Assembly: GCA_945901215.1 (NCBI GenBank)
Contig: CAMDKE010000112.1
Span: 1 to 8,186, forward strand
DNA from: Comamonas sp. lk
Lineage (GTDB): Bacteria > Pseudomonadota > Gammaproteobacteria > Burkholderiales > Burkholderiaceae_C
DNA: 8,186 nt
Direction: 5' to 3'
Shown here piece after piece: positions 7,237 through 8,186 of the stretch. Positions within the stretch are counted from its first letter, which is position 1. Each line of letters opens with the position of its first letter. The notes beneath the pieces were generated by a model. It did not search any database. It saw only the letters and a program-made list of their open reading frames with translations, and was not told the origin of the DNA. A program made the translations under genes and the position numbers.

Positions 7237-7508
7237 CGGCGAACCTGCATCAGCCAAAACTGGCTGGCCGCACTGGCTAGCACCAGCACCAGGTAGCTGG
7301 CCATCTTGCCGTCGTTTCCAAAAAACCAGAGTCCGGCAGCCATTGCGGACACGCCGGCTAGCGAATTGACCGCGGCGCGCACCGCAAAGGTGCTTTTACC
7401 GCTGCCCGAGCGCAACACCCGGGGCGCCACCAGGGCCATAAACAAACCCATAAACACAGCGGGTGCCGCAAAGTTGAGCAGGTGGTTGATCAGGTCAAGT
7501 GGGCCCAT
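7233..7508 (-). CDS. Small conserved membrane protein of unknown function
   Basis: This 91-residue hydrophobic protein has about three membrane segments: residues 9-28 (through NFAAPAVFMGLFMALVA), 45-64 (AAVNSLAGVSAMAAGLWFF region) and 69-87 (MASYLVLVLASAASQFWL). A basic loop PRVLRSGSGKS joins the first two, and the protein ends in RR. I do not recognise a named domain, though similar short proteins sit beside hemA in Comamonadaceae as far as I recall. I chose the ATG at 7508, with a weak GAAAG 5 nt before it; the frame continues upstream to 7712, but that part is antisense to hemA and is not hydrophobic. Its stop overlaps the possible start of the acetyltransferase gene, so the two are probably translated together. 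It is divergent from hemA across 43 bp. Confidence 0.78.
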   Translation of the reverse strand: MGPLDLINHLLNFAAPAVFMGLFMALVAPRVLRSGSGKSTFAVRAAVNSLAGVSAMAAGLWFFGNDGKMASYLVLVLASAASQFWLMQVRR

Positions 7509-7532
7509 GGAAACTTTCGAAGTGCCAACAAT

Positions 7533-7538
7533 TTTATA
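7533..7538 (-). promoter_or_regulatory. Candidate -10 box for the small membrane protein gene
   Basis: On the minus strand this reads TATAAA, which would start transcription near 7526 and give a leader of about 18 nt. I see no consensus -35 upstream; that region would lie inside the first hemA codons. It overlaps the hemA -10 on the other strand. Confidence 0.4.
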
Positions 7539-7540
7539 AT
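7535..7540 (+). promoter_or_regulatory. Consensus -10 box (TATAAT) for hemA
   Basis: A perfect TATAAT lies 11 nt before the hemA ATG, placing the transcription start around 7546-7548, only about 4-6 nt before the start codon. No good TTGACA-like -35 is found at 16-18 bp spacing (around 7511-7518 the DNA is AAACTTTC), so promoter strength may depend on the -10 or on an activator. The tiny leader leaves no room for a Shine-Dalgarno sequence. Confidence 0.55.
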
Positions 7541-7551
7541 CCGGCTGATAT

Positions 7552-8186
7552 ATGGCAGTCTGGGCACTCGGAATCAACCACACCACCGCACCGCTGGACC
7601 TGCGCGGCCGGTTTGCGTTCGCCCTGGACATGATCGAGCCGCACTTGCAGGGGCTGCGCCAGTCGCTGCCGCAAGCGCCCGAGGCTGCCATTGTTTCCAC
7701 CTGCAACCGCACTGAGATTTACTGTGCGGGCGACGCCTCTCACCTGGAACACACGCTGGACTGGCTGGCCAAGTCCGGCGGGGTGTCAGTGCAGTCGCTG
7801 CGCTCGCACACCTACAGCCTGACCGACGACCAAGCCGCGCGCCACGCATTTCGGGTGGCCAGCGGGCTCGATTCCATGGTTCTGGGCGAGCCACAGATTT
7901 TGGGCCAGCTCAAAGACGCGGTGCGCGCCGCCGATGCGGCAGGCGCCTTGGGCAGCACGCTGTCGCAAATGTTCCAACGCTCATTTGCGGTCGCCAAAGA
8001 GGTGCGCAGCTCCACCGAAATCGGCGCCCACTCCATCAGCATGGCCGCCGCCGCAGTGCGGCTGGCTGGCCAGTTGTTTGAGGACCTGGCGAAAGTGAAA
8101 GTATTGTTTGTGGGCGCGGGCGAGATGGTGGACCTGTGCGTGACCCACTTTGCAGCCAAAAACCCCATGTCCCTCACCATTGCCAA
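7552..8186 (+). CDS. hemA: Glutamyl-tRNA reductase, N-terminal half (3' end outside window)
   Basis: The first 211 residues of HemA are visible and the frame is open at the edge; the whole protein is usually about 420 residues. The enzyme uses NADPH to reduce glutamyl-tRNA(Glu) to glutamate-1-semialdehyde, the committed step of C5-pathway haem and tetrapyrrole synthesis in the cytoplasm. Visible marks are GINHTTAPLDLRGR (7-20), the catalytic-cysteine motif STCNRTEIYC (49-58, catalytic Cys51), FRVASGLDSMVLGEPQILGQ (100-119), and the start of the NADPH-binding Rossmann fold, VLFVGAGEM (184-192). The family N-terminus MAVWALGINH fixes the ATG at 7552. No Shine-Dalgarno sequence is present; a consensus -10 box lies 11 nt upstream. 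The gene is divergent from the small membrane protein gene. Confidence 0.97.
   Translation, partial: MAVWALGINHTTAPLDLRGRFAFALDMIEPHLQGLRQSLPQAPEAAIVSTCNRTEIYCAGDASHLEHTLDWLAKSGGVSVQSLRSHTYSLTDDQAARHAFRVASGLDSMVLGEPQILGQLKDAVRAADAAGALGSTLSQMFQRSFAVAKEVRSSTEIGAHSISMAAAAVRLAGQLFEDLAKVKVLFVGAGEMVDLCVTHFAAKNPMSLTIA

Noticed and set aside
7509..7712. Upstream extension of the small membrane protein frame to 7712
   Set aside because: It runs antisense through hemA, is not hydrophobic, and would put the shared promoter inside a coding region. The ATG at 7508 gives a compact membrane protein.
7812..8186. 124-codon minus-strand open frame inside hemA
   Set aside because: It is the reverse-strand shadow of conserved hemA codons; the plus strand carries the glutamyl-tRNA reductase motifs.
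1..8186. Search for CRISPR arrays, insertion sequences, tRNA genes, long repeats and defence genes
   Set aside because: By eye I saw no regularly spaced repeats, terminal inverted repeats, transposase motifs, cloverleaf sequences or defence-type domains. The window is almost fully covered by housekeeping genes.

Overview
The window reads as ordinary chromosomal housekeeping DNA from a high-GC betaproteobacterium, most likely of the Comamonadaceae (Rhodoferax/Polaromonas/Curvibacter-like). This placement rests on protein character and on gene order as I remember it: ubiE with a Tim44-like gene after it and a DUF971 gene before it, a very large FAD/Fe-S oxidoreductase, and hemA divergent from a small membrane protein gene. 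I ran no database search. I saw no mobile element, CRISPR array, tRNA or rRNA.

Left part (1-5798, all minus strand): a four-gene, probably co-transcribed run. In order of transcription it holds a 1309-residue FAD/iron-sulfur oxidoreductase with an N-terminal DUF3683-type region (5798-1869), a small DUF971 (GBBH-like) protein (1836-1423), UbiE, the ubiquinone/menaquinone C-methyltransferase (1390-659), and a membrane-anchored Tim44-like protein whose 3' end lies outside the window (567-1). The gaps are 32, 32 and 91 nt. The common theme is respiration: a flavin/Fe-S dehydrogenase that probably passes electrons towards quinone, an enzyme of quinone synthesis, and DUF971, a domain elsewhere fused to Fe-S carrier proteins.

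Middle (5799-6725): a 129-bp divergent spacer, then a plus-strand glycerophosphodiester phosphodiesterase gene with all expected catalytic residues. It has no Shine-Dalgarno sequence and may be leaderless.

Right part (6688-8186): a minus-strand pair, a 91-residue membrane protein followed by a GNAT acetyltransferase, runs towards the phosphodiesterase gene and overlaps it tail to tail by 38 bp. Divergent from this pair, across only 43 bp, starts hemA (glutamyl-tRNA reductase, first step of tetrapyrrole synthesis), which runs off the right edge. The 43-bp spacer has a perfect TATAAT whose opposite strand reads TATAAA, suggesting a compact bidirectional promoter and a nearly leaderless hemA transcript.

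I found no clear evidence of a wholly new system. The least understood items are the giant oxidoreductase, its DUF971 partner and the small membrane protein next to hemA.
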